Assembly: GCA_016777545.1 (NCBI GenBank)
Contig: JADHRH010000008.1
Coordinates: 1-16,436, forward strand
Length of the DNA: 16,436 bases
Reading direction: 5' to 3'
Origin: Candidatus Pelagibacter sp.
GTDB lineage: Bacteria > Pseudomonadota > Alphaproteobacteria > Pelagibacterales > Pelagibacteraceae
The notes under the pieces are model-generated. The model worked only from the letters and a program-made list of their open reading frames with translations. It was not told the origin of the DNA and ran no database searches. Below are positions 15,297 through 16,436 of the stretch, piece by piece. Numbering within the stretch: position 1 is the first letter of the stretch; every line of letters starts with the position of its first letter. A program made the translations under genes and the position numbers.

Positions 15297-16436
15297 ATGA
15301 GTGCATCTTCTCAAACTAATGATCTTAAAAATCGAATAATTTTTACAATATTTATTCTAGCAGTCTACAGATTTGGTACATTTGTACCTCTTCCAGGTAT
15401 TGACCCAGATCAATTGCAGGTAATGATGGATGGTAATCAAAAAGGGTTGCTAGGCATGTTTAATGTTTTTGCAGGAGGAGCTGTTAGTAGAATGGCTATA
15501 TTTGCATTAGGTATAATGCCTTATATTTCCTCATCTATTATTGTTCAGTTGTTAACTGGTGTTTCTGATTACTTTAAGCACTTAAAATCTCAAGGTGAAA
15601 CAGGTAGAGCAAAAATTACTCAAATTACAAGATACGGAACTGTTTTGCTTGCTACAATTCAAGGTTACGGATTATCTATTGGTCTAGAGTCTTCACCAAA
15701 CTTAGTTATAAACCCAGGTCTATTTTTTAAAATAACTACTGTTTCAACTATTGTTGCTGGAACAATGTTTTTAATGTGGTTAGGTGAACAAATTACACAA
15801 AGAGGGATTGGAAACGGTATCTCACTAATTATTTTTGCTGGTATAGTTGCTGAAATACCAAGAGCTTTAGTTACTACTTTTGAATTAGGTAGAACAGGAG
15901 CTGTTTCAACATTCATGATTATAGCAATATTTGTTTTATTAATTGCCACAATAATGTTTATCGTTTTTATGGAAAGAGCATTAAGAAAAATTCTTATAAA
16001 CTATCCAAAAAGACAAATGGGTAACAAAATGTATGGTGGAGAGTCTTCTCATTTACCTTTAAAGATAAACCAAGCTGGAGTTATCCCTGCTATTTTTGCT
16101 TCTGCTTTATTGTTATTACCAGTGACTTTTTCAGGATTTAGCTTTTCTGACAATGATACATTTTTAAATATAAGTTCTTATTTTACACAAGGTCAGCCTC
16201 TTTATATGATCTTATATGCTTCAGGAATAATATTTTTTACTTTTTTTTATACCTCAATTACTTTTAATCCGACTGAGACTGCAGATAATTTAAGAAAATA
16301 TGGAGGGTTTGTTCCTGGAATTAGACCTGGTGAAAATACAGCATTATATATTGAAAAAATTATAACAAAACTTACAACAATAGGCGCTCTTTATTTAACA
16401 TTAGTCTGTTTAATGCCTGAGTTTTTAATTGCAAAT
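15297..16436 (+). CDS. secY: Protein translocase channel subunit SecY (3' end outside window)
   Basis: SecY is the inner-membrane channel of the SecYEG translocon. The frame is open from the ATG to the last base, giving 380 of an expected 440-450 residues; the final transmembrane segment and cytoplasmic tail are lost. TM1 is near 12-32. The plug/TM2 block AGGAVSRMAIFALGIMPYISSSIIVQLL (59-86) is textbook SecY. GIGNGISLIIFAGI lies near 170-183. The cytoplasmic loop ERALRKILINYPKRQMGNKMYGGESSHLPLKIN spans about 226-258. GVIPAIFAS begins TM7, and FNPTETADNLRKYGGFVPGIRPGE (323-346) is the C5 loop that contacts SecA and ribosomes. The start is 10 bases after rplO with no strong Shine-Dalgarno. Its place at the end of the spc gene order is standard. 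Confidence 0.99.
   Translation, partial: MSASSQTNDLKNRIIFTIFILAVYRFGTFVPLPGIDPDQLQVMMDGNQKGLLGMFNVFAGGAVSRMAIFALGIMPYISSSIIVQLLTGVSDYFKHLKSQGETGRAKITQITRYGTVLLATIQGYGLSIGLESSPNLVINPGLFFKITTVSTIVAGTMFLMWLGEQITQRGIGNGISLIIFAGIVAEIPRALVTTFELGRTGAVSTFMIIAIFVLLIATIMFIVFMERALRKILINYPKRQMGNKMYGGESSHLPLKINQAGVIPAIFASALLLLPVTFSGFSFSDNDTFLNISSYFTQGQPLYMILYASGIIFFTFFYTSITFNPTETADNLRKYGGFVPGIRPGENTALYIEKIITKLTTIGALYLTLVCLMPEFLIAN

Noticed and set aside
15665..15949. Minus-strand ORF of 94 codons
   Set aside because: Antisense of secY, whose plus-strand frame is unmistakable and open to the window end.
1..16436. Novel accessory system, mobile island or CRISPR array
   Set aside because: Every gene is a recognised housekeeping gene in conserved order, with no foreign composition, integrase, transposase or spaced repeats.

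Overview
The window is a stretch of core chromosome from an AT-rich alphaproteobacterium. Protein sequences, heavy use of AGA/AAA/ATT/TTA codons, almost exclusive TAA stops and very tight gene packing all suggest the SAR11 clade (Pelagibacterales, Pelagibacter-like). That assignment is by recognition of sequence character; no database search was possible. No mobile element, CRISPR array, phage gene, tRNA or rRNA is visible.

Layout, all on the + strand: the 3' four-fifths of rpoC (RNA polymerase beta'), broken by the left window edge; a 172-base intergenic region (3445-3616), the only sizeable non-coding stretch, which holds several inverted repeats and looks like a structured mRNA leader; then 24 uninterrupted genes in the order rpsL, rpsG, fusA, rpsJ, rplC, rplD, rplW, rplB, rpsS, rplV, rpsC, rplP, rpmC, rpsQ, rplN, rplX, rplE, rpsN, rpsH, rplF, rplR, rpsE, rplO and secY. 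secY is cut by the right edge. This is the classical str, S10 and spc operons fused into one block. No gap inside the block exceeds 10 bases, so there is little room for internal promoters or terminators, and the genes are probably cotranscribed and largely translationally coupled.

Functionally the genes make the transcription catalyst (beta'), the 30S proteins S12, S7, S10, S19, S3, S17, S14, S8 and S5, the 50S proteins L3, L4, L23, L2, L22, L16, L29, L14, L24, L5, L6, L18 and L15, the translocase EF-G, and the protein-export channel SecY. Two genes usual in this order are missing: tuf (between fusA and rpsJ) and rpmD/L30 (between rpsE and rplO). L24 is shorter than usual.

I found no new enzymatic or defence system. 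The most interesting signals are the rpoC-rpsL leader, with mutually exclusive pairings, a long imperfect hairpin and a perfect 8-bp hairpin, and a strong regularity of gene junctions: TAATG seven times, stop-NN-ATG six times, and 16 of 23 junctions in the same relative frame.
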